The notes under the pieces were generated by a model. It was not told where the DNA came from, made no database searches, and saw only the letters and a list, made by a program, of their open reading frames with translations. From the NCBI GenBank assembly GCA_017853555.1, contig JAFMJH010000018.1, positions 1 through 37,661 of the forward strand: DNA of 37,661 bases, in the 5' to 3' direction. Position numbers and translations under genes: made by a program. Shown piece after piece: positions 31,073 to 37,661 of the stretch (positions are counted from its first letter, which is position 1; each line of letters starts with the position of its first letter). The stretch is from Steroidobacteraceae bacterium (GTDB taxonomy: Bacteria > Pseudomonadota > Gammaproteobacteria > Steroidobacterales > Steroidobacteraceae).

Positions 31073-31968
31073 GGTTTCTTGCCTCCGTTGTCGAGTTCCT
31101 GCCAAAACTTCGCCAGTGCGTTGTTGAGTTCGTTGGGCGCTTCGAGCGGCAGCAGCCGTCCGACCGAGTCGAGTTGCACCACGCGCCCGGCCGGGAACGT
31201 GGCGGCGATCTTGGTCGCCATCGCTGGCGTCAGGACCGTGTCGCCCTGACCGACGGGGATCAGGACCGGCATCGTCAACTTGGCGGCGAGCTCGCCGCTC
31301 GTCGGCGTGTCGGTGGTGGTCAAAAACGCCACCAGCGTTTCGTACGGCGTCTGCGCCAGCATGGTTTTGTAGCGTGCTCGTGCGCCGAGCGAGGCGCCCG
31401 GGGCGACGATGTATTCGTTGAAGCGGCGGAAGAGGGTGTCTTTGCCTTCGATGACGACGGTTCGCGCATTTTCGGCGCGATAGCGCACGCCGGCCGCATC
31501 GAGCGCGCCGCCGCCGAGCACGGTGCTGATCAGCGTCAACGAGCGACAGCGCTGCGGTTGCCTCGCGCAGGCGATGGCGACGATGTTTCCGCCCGCGCTC
31601 AGGCCGACGAAGTCCGCTTCGCGAACTTTGGTGGCATCGAGGAAGGCCAGCAGCTCGTCAGCGTAGCGCTGCATGTCGATTTTCGACTGCGTCGACGGCG
31701 ATGAGTAGCCATGGCCCGAAAAGTCGGGCGCGAGACAGCGACGTGACTCGCACAGGCCATCGAGCTGATCGAGCCACAGACGCGAGTCGAGCAGCAGCGC
31801 ATGCACGAACACGACGGGCCGACCTTGCCCGCGTTCGCGATACGAGATCTGCACGCGATCAAGATCGACGCTGCGTTGCACGACGGGAGCACCGTGCGCG
31901 GGCGCCGGGGCGCCGAGGGCGAGCCAGAGCGAGCTGAGCAGTGCGAGAAAGCGCGGGTATCGTTCCAT
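31069..31968 (-). CDS. Exported alpha/beta-hydrolase-fold protein lacking the catalytic His
   Basis: A 299-residue protein with a signal peptide (residues 1-26, ending PAHG or nearby) and a clear alpha/beta hydrolase fold: FVHALLLDSRLW oxyanion region, Ser124 in the elbow GLSAGG and Asp243 in VGQGDTVL. The usual GH of the C-terminal triad motif is replaced by Gly270-Arg271 in SVGRLLPLEAPNEL. The DNA reads CGG there, so it is not a His codon one base away by simple misreading. Either the enzyme uses another base or it has a non-hydrolytic or non-Ser mechanism. It is the first gene of the operon with a methyltransferase (ATGA overlap) and a coiled-coil protein, and diverges from the second TonB receptor. 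Confidence 0.83.
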   Translation of the reverse strand: MERYPRFLALLSSLWLALGAPAPAHGAPVVQRSVDLDRVQISYRERGQGRPVVFVHALLLDSRLWLDQLDGLCESRRCLAPDFSGHGYSSPSTQSKIDMQRYADELLAFLDATKVREADFVGLSAGGNIVAIACARQPQRCRSLTLISTVLGGGALDAAGVRYRAENARTVVIEGKDTLFRRFNEYIVAPGASLGARARYKTMLAQTPYETLVAFLTTTDTPTSGELAAKLTMPVLIPVGQGDTVLTPAMATKIAATFPAGRVVQLDSVGRLLPLEAPNELNNALAKFWQELDNGGKKP

Positions 31969-32127
31969 GCCGCGATCGTAGCGCGGTCTGCGACGCCTGT
32001 GATGCCCTTGACCGGCCCGGGTCCACGCCTCGGGTCATCGGGTGACATACGCGGCCTGTATGGATGCTTAAATCGAAGGTATTGCGGTATGTTCGGGTCG
32101 CGGGCGAGTATGCTCGTTCACAAGATT

Positions 32128-32146
32128 GCAATGAATTTTTCATTGC
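32128..32146. promoter_or_regulatory. Inverted repeat upstream of the second TonB receptor
   Basis: GCAATGAATTTTTCATTGC has perfect 8-base arms around TTT, ending 25 bases before ATG 32172. It lies in an AT-rich patch. As DNA it could be a dimeric-repressor operator; as RNA it would be a modest leader hairpin just before the ribosome site AGGAAGGGA. A second small repeat, CGAG-TATG-CTCG, stands at about 32105-32116 and contains a -10-like TATGCT. Confidence 0.5.
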
Positions 32147-32171
32147 GGGTTTTCGTTGGGAGGAAGGGACC

Positions 32172-34667
32172 ATGGTCGATCGTAAGTCGAAGCGTGTGAT
32201 GACGCTCGTGGCCGCCGCCGTCGCGGCGACGGTTTCGGGGCTGGTGTCTGCCCAGGCACTCGAAGAGGTGACGGTCACGGCGCGCAAGCGTGCCGAGTCC
32301 TTGCAGGAAATCCCGATGTCGGTCACGGCGTTCACCGCCGAGTCGATCGAGAGTCGCGGCATTCGCAACGTGCAGGACGTGATCAAGTACACGCCCGGTT
32401 TGAGCTTCGACAAAGGTTTCGCGCCGCAGGATACGCGCCCGAACATTCGCGGCTTGCCGACGACGCGCGGTCGCCCGCCGGTGGGCGTGCTGCTTGACGG
32501 CATCGACATTTCCTCCGAGTCGATCGCAACGGCAGGCGGCAGCAGCTTGATGAATCTCAAGCTGGTCGACGTCGAGCGCATCGAAGTGGTCAAGGGTCCG
32601 CAGAGCGCGCTCTATGGTCGTGTCGCCTTTGGCGGCGCCATCAACTATGTCTCGAAGAAGCCGAATTTCGCCAACGAGGAAGGCACGGCCTCGCTCGACG
32701 TGGCGACCGACGGTCTCTACGAGGCGCGCGGTGCCGTCAACATTCCGGTCTCGGACACGGCCGCGTGGCGCATCAACGGCATCTACAGCAAATTCGACGG
32801 CTATTTCAAAAATGAAATCTCCGGCGAAAAGCTCGGTGGCTGGGATACCAAAGGGATCGCTGCGGCATTGCGCCTGAAGCCGACCGACAATTCCGACTAC
32901 ACGTTGCGGATGTCGTACTCCGACGACCGCGCGGAGCCGCGTCCGTCGTACTACTTCGGTCAGGCCGTTGCCGGGCGCAACACCTCGCTCGCTTTGCCTG
33001 CCAACGCGGTCGGCTTGCGGCTCGGCGTGAATGCGTCACTCGCGCCGTTGCCGGCGTCCATTCGATATCCGCAACTCGGCGAAGCGCAGAGCGGTGGTCA
33101 GGTTTTCCTGAGCGTCGATCCGCTGACGGGCAAAGATTACGAAGGCGGCAAGCTGAAGGCCTCGATCGCGAGCCTCGTGGGTGATGTCGACTTCGGTTAC
33201 GCGAAGCTCTCGACGTGGACGGGTTACACCCACGCCACCGCTTTGAGCCGCGCCGATGCGGATTTCTACGCCCAACCGGCGACGGCCGTGAAGATTCCGC
33301 TCGCGGGTCTGTACGATCCGCTCTACGCCGCGCAGGTCACCGACATCGCCACCACGGCGAACCAGTTGAGCCAGGAAATTCGACTGAGTCATCTCGACGG
33401 CGAAGGACTGCGTTGGGCGGTCGGCGCGCTCTATTGGAAAGAAGACTACACGAGCGTGAACGCCTCGCTGTTCATCAGCGGGTTCTCGCGCAATGCGCCG
33501 ATTCCGGGTCCGGCCTTCCCGACCGGTTGGTCGGCGGCTGCGGAAATCGCCGCGCGCGGCACCATCCCGGGTGATCTCAACTATCGCAACACGCGCCATA
33601 CCTCGGGCTACGTGATGCTCGAGTACGACATCACCTCGCAGATCGAGGCGAGCGCCGAAGTCCGTTACGGCAAGGAAAAATTCTCCTACCTGTTCGGACG
33701 TGCCGTCACGGCCGGGGTCTCGGCGACGGGTGCGGTGTTGCCGGCGACGCTGCCGGGCGTGACGTTCTCGCCGAGTTCGTCGACGACCTACAGCGCACCG
33801 AAGTTCACCCTCAACTACAAGCCTGCGCAGGACATGCTGTTCTACGGAACGGTGTCGAAGGGCGTGAAGCCCGCGGGTTTCTTGAACGTGGGCGTGGTGC
33901 TCGACGTCAACGACGCCAAGTACAACCCCGAAATTCTTTGGAACTACGAAGCCGGCTTCAAGACGTCGTGGATGGACAACCGCGTGCGCTTCAACGGCGC
34001 GTACTTCCAGATGATCTACAACAATCGCATCAATCAGTTGCTGGTGCCCGATTCGCGTAGTCCGCAGGGCACTTCGACGCTGGTCGTGAACACCGGTGAA
34101 GCGAAGGTCGACGGGTTCGAATTCGAAGTGGCAGCGAGCCTCTCCGAGCATCTGACGTTCTCCGGTGCATACACCTATCTGAACCCGCGTTTCACAGATT
34201 CGCGTATTCCGTCGGTCGCCGCGCTCACGATCGCGGGCTCCGGCAATTGCACGGTCGGTACGGTGGGTCCGCAGACGGTGTGCTTCACCGATACGAACGG
34301 CAAGCAACTCGAGCAGTCGGCCAAAAATGCGGTGGTGGCGACGCTCGCCTACAACACCGATTTGTCGGACGGCTGGCGCTTGAACGGCGAATTGTCGGCG
34401 CAGTACCGCAGCAAGCGCTTCATCTCGCCTGACAATCGCATCTGGTTGCCGTCGATCACCAACGTCGACGCGCAGGCGCGCTTCGAGAAGGATCGCTACG
34501 GCATCACGCTGTACGTCACGAACTTGCTCGATCAAGACAAGGTCAGTTCGGCGCAGAGCTACGGCGATCCGTTCATCGCTTTCCCGGTGTCCCCGCCGGT
34601 GCTGGCCTACACGACGTACCCGTCTGATCCGCGTCAGTTCGGCGTGCGCGTCAACTACAAGTTCTGA
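32172..34667 (+). CDS. TonB-dependent outer-membrane receptor, second copy
   Basis: An 831-residue outer-membrane transporter. ATG 32172 has AGGAAGGGA upstream and yields a signal peptide of about 27 residues ending VSA. The TonB box EEVTVTARKR (31-40) follows almost at once. The plug has LLDGIDISSES and RIEVVKGPQSALYGR, then GGAINYVSKKP starts the barrel, which closes with VRVNYKF. It shares landmarks with the receptor at 2199 but is clearly diverged, so the two probably take different ligands. An exported alpha/beta hydrolase starts eight bases after its stop, suggesting a receptor-plus-enzyme unit that imports an ester or lactone and cleaves it in the periplasm. Confidence 0.94.
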   Translation: MVDRKSKRVMTLVAAAVAATVSGLVSAQALEEVTVTARKRAESLQEIPMSVTAFTAESIESRGIRNVQDVIKYTPGLSFDKGFAPQDTRPNIRGLPTTRGRPPVGVLLDGIDISSESIATAGGSSLMNLKLVDVERIEVVKGPQSALYGRVAFGGAINYVSKKPNFANEEGTASLDVATDGLYEARGAVNIPVSDTAAWRINGIYSKFDGYFKNEISGEKLGGWDTKGIAAALRLKPTDNSDYTLRMSYSDDRAEPRPSYYFGQAVAGRNTSLALPANAVGLRLGVNASLAPLPASIRYPQLGEAQSGGQVFLSVDPLTGKDYEGGKLKASIASLVGDVDFGYAKLSTWTGYTHATALSRADADFYAQPATAVKIPLAGLYDPLYAAQVTDIATTANQLSQEIRLSHLDGEGLRWAVGALYWKEDYTSVNASLFISGFSRNAPIPGPAFPTGWSAAAEIAARGTIPGDLNYRNTRHTSGYVMLEYDITSQIEASAEVRYGKEKFSYLFGRAVTAGVSATGAVLPATLPGVTFSPSSSTTYSAPKFTLNYKPAQDMLFYGTVSKGVKPAGFLNVGVVLDVNDAKYNPEILWNYEAGFKTSWMDNRVRFNGAYFQMIYNNRINQLLVPDSRSPQGTSTLVVNTGEAKVDGFEFEVAASLSEHLTFSGAYTYLNPRFTDSRIPSVAALTIAGSGNCTVGTVGPQTVCFTDTNGKQLEQSAKNAVVATLAYNTDLSDGWRLNGELSAQYRSKRFISPDNRIWLPSITNVDAQARFEKDRYGITLYVTNLLDQDKVSSAQSYGDPFIAFPVSPPVLAYTTYPSDPRQFGVRVNYKF

Positions 34668-34675
34668 GTCAGGTA

Positions 34676-35659
34676 GTGCGTCCGACCCGGGGGGGTATTG
34701 GGCGACGCAGCAGGCTGGCGGCTTTGGCCGCCAGCCTGTTTTTTTGCGTGCTGTCCGCGCAGGCGGCCGACGCACCGTCGGCGAACGATCCGCGTCTGTT
34801 CGACGACGCCTATCTCGAGCACAAGTACGCGACCAAGCCTTCGAAGTTCGTCACCGTCGATGGGGTGCGCTTTCACGTGCGCGACGAGGGCAAGGGCCCG
34901 GTGCTCCTGTTGCTCAACGGGCACCTCGGCAGTCTGCATATGTGGGATGCGTGGGTGCGCATCCTCGCGCCGCATTTGCGCGTGATCCGCATCGACTACG
35001 CGCCCTACGGCTTGTCGGGCCCGGACCCCACCAACGATTATTCGACCGAGCGTGCCGTCACGCTGGTGCACGCGCTCGCCGGCAAACTCGGACTGCGCCG
35101 CTTCAGCATCGGCGGCACTTCGAATGGCGCGCTGGTTGCGCTGTTTTACGCGATCGCGCATCCGGAGCGCATCGAGCGCGTGGTGGTGTCGACCTTGCCG
35201 GCGAGTCGGCCGCCGCCGCGCCAACCGAGTGATGCGATGCGTGCCGCTGCGGCGGATCTCAAAACCCAGGCGCCGTTCCAGCCGCGCTCGTTCTGGGATG
35301 CGTTTTTGCACGACATCATGGTCAACGATGCGGTCATCGACGACGCGATGATCGATCGCTATTTCGAACTGAACAATCGTCGCGGCGCCAAAGCGTGGGT
35401 CGATGCCTACATCCAGACCCAATACAAACTCTGGGACACGCTCGACGTGAAGGCGAAGTACGCCGAGCTGAAGCGGCCGATTTTGTTGCAATGGGGCGCG
35501 GATGGCGTGGTGTTGCCGGAATACGTGGGTCGCGACGTCGCCGCGTTGCTCACCAACGCACCCGTCACGCTCAAGCAATATCGCGGCGCCGGGCACTTGC
35601 CGATGATCGAGCAGCCCGAAGCGACCGCGCGCGATGCGCTGGCGTTTTTGCGCCCTTAA
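34676..35659 (+). CDS. Exported alpha/beta-fold hydrolase downstream of TonB receptor
   Basis: A 327-residue hydrolase with a full triad: Ser149 in GGTSNGA, Asp276 in WGADGVVLP and His307 in GAGHLPMIEQPE. LNGHLGSLHMWD is the oxyanion region. From GTG 34676 the N-terminus reads RRSRLAALAASLFFCVLSA with cleavage near AQA, a convincing signal peptide. The GTG has only a close, weak AGG. The signal-peptide codons 12-24 also form a textbook intrinsic terminator (34711-34745). If the signal is ignored, the next in-frame start (GTG near 34747) would give a protein without export. Co-transcription with the receptor is likely but should be attenuated. The stop overlaps the stop of the opposite aldo/keto reductase gene. 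Confidence 0.85.
   Translation: MRPTRGGIGRRSRLAALAASLFFCVLSAQAADAPSANDPRLFDDAYLEHKYATKPSKFVTVDGVRFHVRDEGKGPVLLLLNGHLGSLHMWDAWVRILAPHLRVIRIDYAPYGLSGPDPTNDYSTERAVTLVHALAGKLGLRRFSIGGTSNGALVALFYAIAHPERIERVVVSTLPASRPPPRQPSDAMRAAAADLKTQAPFQPRSFWDAFLHDIMVNDAVIDDAMIDRYFELNNRRGAKAWVDAYIQTQYKLWDTLDVKAKYAELKRPILLQWGADGVVLPEYVGRDVAALLTNAPVTLKQYRGAGHLPMIEQPEATARDALAFLRP
34711..34745 (+). terminator. Intrinsic terminator structure inside hydrolase signal-peptide codons
   Basis: A perfect 12-bp stem (CAGGCTGGCGGC / GCCGCCAGCCTG) with a TTTG loop is followed by seven T residues at 34739-34745. By shape it is the best rightward terminator in the window. It lies 44 bases after the receptor stop, where a receptor terminator is expected, and also 36 bases inside the following reading frame. 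Confidence 0.85.
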
Positions 35660-36627
35660 GCGGGCGTCGCCGACGCCGCGTTCAACGCGGCGACTTCTTC
35701 CTGCGAAAGACTCAACGTGGCGCCGGGCAGAATCTGCTGCAGTTGCGCCACGCTGGTTGCGCTCGCGATCGGCGCCGTGACGCCGCGCGCGAGCAACCAG
35801 GCGATGGCTACGCAGGCTTGCGTCGTTTCGTGGTTCGCCGCGATCGCATCGAGAGCGGCGAGGATGCGCAGACCGCGCGCATCGAGTAAAGCCGCCATGC
35901 GTGCGCCGCGCACGCTCTTGCCGACGTCTTCGGCGCTGCGATATTTGCCGGTCAAAAATCCCGAGGCGAGTGCAAAGTAGGGGATCACGCCGATTTGCTC
36001 GCGCGCGCAGAGCGCGGCGAGTTGCGATTCGAATTCGCTGCGCACCACGAGGTTGTAGTGCGGTTGCAGCGATTCGTAACGCGCGAGGCCGAGTTTGGCG
36101 CTGACCTCGAGCGCCGCGGCGAGACGGTCGGCGCTGAAGTTCGACGCGCCGAGCACGCGCACTTTGCCCGCTTTGACGAGCGCATCGAAGGCGACGGCCG
36201 TTTCTTCGAGCGGCACGGACGGGTCGTCACGGTGTGCCTGATAAAGGTCGATGTAGTCCGTCTGCAGCCGTTGCAAAGAGCGATCGACCGCGCGCCGTAT
36301 GTACTGCGCCGACAGGCCGATGTCGCCGGGCCCCATCTCGAGGCCGACTTTGGTGGCAAGCACGACGCGGGCGCGCATCGCGGGGCCGCGCGCCGCGAAC
36401 CAGCGACCCAAGATGGTTTCGGATTCGCCGCCTACGTTTCCGGGGACGAACCGCGAATACGCGTCTGCGGTATCGATGAAGTTGAATCCTGCTTCGACGA
36501 ACGCGTCGAGCAGCGCGAACGACGTTGTTTCGTCGGCCGTCCAGCCGAACACGTTGCCGCCGAAGGCGAGTGGCGAGACGCGCAAGGCGGAGCGTCCGAG
36601 CGGGCGCAGCACGGGTGTGTCGTTCAT
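35656..36627 (-). CDS. Aldo/keto reductase
   Basis: NAD(P)H-dependent oxidoreductase of 323 residues with a (beta/alpha)8 barrel. The catalytic tetrad is in place: Asp52 and Tyr57 in FIDTADAYS, Lys93 in VVLATKVG and His132 in LYQAHRDD. GKVRVLGASNFSADRL and the C-terminal IASATSVAQLQQIL cofactor segment are typical. It resembles the general-stress/YghZ-like and sugar-aldehyde branches; the substrate is unknown. There is no signal peptide. It follows the VOC gene by 12 bases on the same strand, so the two form an operon. Its stop overlaps that of the hydrolase within CTTAAG. Confidence 0.92.
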   Translation of the reverse strand: MNDTPVLRPLGRSALRVSPLAFGGNVFGWTADETTSFALLDAFVEAGFNFIDTADAYSRFVPGNVGGESETILGRWFAARGPAMRARVVLATKVGLEMGPGDIGLSAQYIRRAVDRSLQRLQTDYIDLYQAHRDDPSVPLEETAVAFDALVKAGKVRVLGASNFSADRLAAALEVSAKLGLARYESLQPHYNLVVRSEFESQLAALCAREQIGVIPYFALASGFLTGKYRSAEDVGKSVRGARMAALLDARGLRILAALDAIAANHETTQACVAIAWLLARGVTAPIASATSVAQLQQILPGATLSLSQEEVAALNAASATPA

Positions 36628-36639
36628 GGGTGAATCTCT

Positions 36640-37254
36640 TTACGGTGAGGGGGCTTGCAGCAATTCGACCAGATAACCATCGGGGTCCTGGACGTGGAAC
36701 ACTTTGCCGCGCATCGGCCGGCCGTCGTCGGTCGTGCGTCGCGAGACGTAGACCTGTGGAGGCTCGATGATCGCGGCGTTCGCCGCACGCAAACGTGCGT
36801 GGATGGCGTCGGCATCGGCGACGTCGAACACCAGCACGACGTCACCGCGGCCCACTTTGGACGTGTCACTGCGTACTTGCGGCGGCGTGGGCTGGCTGAA
36901 TTCGACGAGGCCGATGCGCCCCCCTTCGCCGTTCGCACTCGTCATGATCACGAGGCGCGTCTGCGTCGCAGGGGCATTCAACGGAAACGGATTGTCGCGC
37001 GGATTACGCGCGCTGGTCGTATCGGAGTCGATGCGAAACCCGAGTTGGGAATAGAAATCGATCGATCGGGTCGCATCCTTGACGATCAGCGCGGCGCGCA
37101 GCAGCGTCGGCGCGGATTCCGCGTGTGCGCGAGGCAGCGCGAGCAGGCAGAGAACGACGAGCGTCGCGGCGTATCGCAGCAGTCGCGTGTGCCGTGTCGG
37201 AACGCAGGCATTGCACGAGTCGATCGAAATGTCTGCTTGTCGGGCGATGGGCAT
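36640..37254 (-). CDS. Exported VOC-superfamily (glyoxalase-fold) protein
   Basis: A 204-residue protein with an N-terminal signal (LLRYAATLVVLCLLALP, cleavage near AHA at about residue 45) followed by one VOC module. LRAALIVKDATRSIDFYSQL opens the fold (about residues 51-70), and FHVQDPDGYLVELLQ closes it with a metal-ligand Glu. GGGAG before ATG 37254 supports the start and a long n-region. Glyoxalases, extradiol dioxygenases and antibiotic-binding proteins share this fold. Export to the periplasm is unusual for them. It is the first gene of an operon with the aldo/keto reductase and is divergent from a membrane-protein gene. Confidence 0.82.
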   Translation of the reverse strand: MPIARQADISIDSCNACVPTRHTRLLRYAATLVVLCLLALPRAHAESAPTLLRAALIVKDATRSIDFYSQLGFRIDSDTTSARNPRDNPFPLNAPATQTRLVIMTSANGEGGRIGLVEFSQPTPPQVRSDTSKVGRGDVVLVFDVADADAIHARLRAANAAIIEPPQVYVSRRTTDDGRPMRGKVFHVQDPDGYLVELLQAPSP

Positions 37255-37342
37255 GGGTGCTCCCGTTGTTCGCTACGGTCTGCTTTAAGATGCTTGAGAA
37301 TAACGTAACCGTCGTTGCGGCGAGAGTCTCGGAGAGTCGTCG

Positions 37343-37661
37343 ATGACCGATGTCGCGTTTTGGTATCCGCTGGTGCGCTGGGCGCACGTGCTCGTGATGG
37401 GCTACTGGCTGGGGAGCGAGCTCGTCATCAATGCCTTGACGCATTACATCGCCCGCACGACCTCGTTGCCCGCCGACGAGCGCATGCGCTTGTGGGATTT
37501 TCTGCTCGACGTCGATCAGCACGTGCGCAACGCCATGATCATGTCCGTGCCGCTCGGCTTCACGCTCGCCTCGATGCTGGGCCTCGTGCCGCTCGCAGCG
37601 CCGGCGATGTGGGCGTTGTGGATCGTCTCGGCCCTGTGGTTCTGGTTCATGTGGATGGTGC
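37343..37661 (+). CDS. Integral membrane protein, 3' end outside the window
   Basis: ATG 37343 (MTDVAFWYPLVRWAHVL) has GGAGA eight bases upstream. The 106 residues visible contain three hydrophobic helices, one at about 10-30 with WAHVLVMGYWLGSELV, one at about 65-80 and one at about 84-106 (LWIVSALWFWFMW). The WAHV-type first helix resembles CopD-like and cytochrome-b-like membrane proteins, where His residues bind haem or metal, but I cannot assign a family. It is divergent from the VOC gene. Confidence 0.75.
   Translation, partial: MTDVAFWYPLVRWAHVLVMGYWLGSELVINALTHYIARTTSLPADERMRLWDFLLDVDQHVRNAMIMSVPLGFTLASMLGLVPLAAPAMWALWIVSALWFWFMWMV

Noticed and set aside
33036-34775. Open frame of 579 codons antisense to the second TonB receptor
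   Set aside because: Antisense shadow; also runs through the terminator at 34711-34745 without a start signal.

Overview
The window is about 37.7 kb of GC-rich, densely coding bacterial chromosome. I see no rRNA, tRNA, CRISPR array, transposase or integrase, and no gap of 300 bases without a gene. Two large TonB-dependent receptors with C-terminal Phe, Tat-like and Sec signal peptides, NhaA and Kef antiporters and a sigma-54-type flagellar promoter indicate a Gram-negative proteobacterium. A gammaproteobacterium of the Steroidobacter/Nevskia/Xanthomonas kind is my guess; that is inference from gene style, not a phylogenetic result.

Region 1 (1-7.7 kb) is central metabolism plus singletons: the start of an unknown leftward gene, acetyl-CoA synthetase (acs), a leftward TonB-dependent receptor with a recognisable promoter and palindromic operator, a 70-residue zinc-ribbon protein, a short malic enzyme, and a lone flagellar hook gene (flgE) behind a near-consensus sigma-54 promoter.

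Region 2 (7.8-20 kb) is a glycogen locus: glgA (-), glgP (+), glgC (-), glgB (+). glgB leads a compact rightward operon with a GH63/MGH1-like glucosidase, a glucose 1-dehydrogenase-like SDR and an MFS transporter. Together these could make ADP-glucose (GlgC), elongate (GlgA) and branch (GlgB) glucan, recover glucose-1-phosphate (GlgP), and, as a hypothesis, release free glucose (GH63), oxidise it (SDR) and move a sugar or sugar acid (MFS).

Region 3 (20-26.3 kb) is ion handling and envelope: an unrecognised Gly/Pro-rich protein, a Kef-type antiporter, an exported NlpC/P60 peptidase, and a leftward operon of exported alpha/beta hydrolase, NiCoT nickel/cobalt permease and NhaA.

Region 4 (26.4-37.3 kb) looks like a peripheral uptake and catabolism region: two DUF1838-like proteins around a GPH-type sugar symporter, an alpha/beta hydrolase-methyltransferase-coiled-coil operon, a second TonB receptor followed closely by another exported alpha/beta hydrolase, an aldo/keto reductase and an exported VOC protein. 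The substrate cannot be read from the sequence. The window ends inside a membrane-protein gene.

The most unusual signals are a perfect intrinsic-terminator structure lying inside the signal-peptide codons of the hydrolase after the second TonB receptor, the orphan flgE with its own sigma-54 promoter, the glgB-glucosidase-glucose dehydrogenase-MFS operon, and a hydrolase with Arg where the catalytic His should be.
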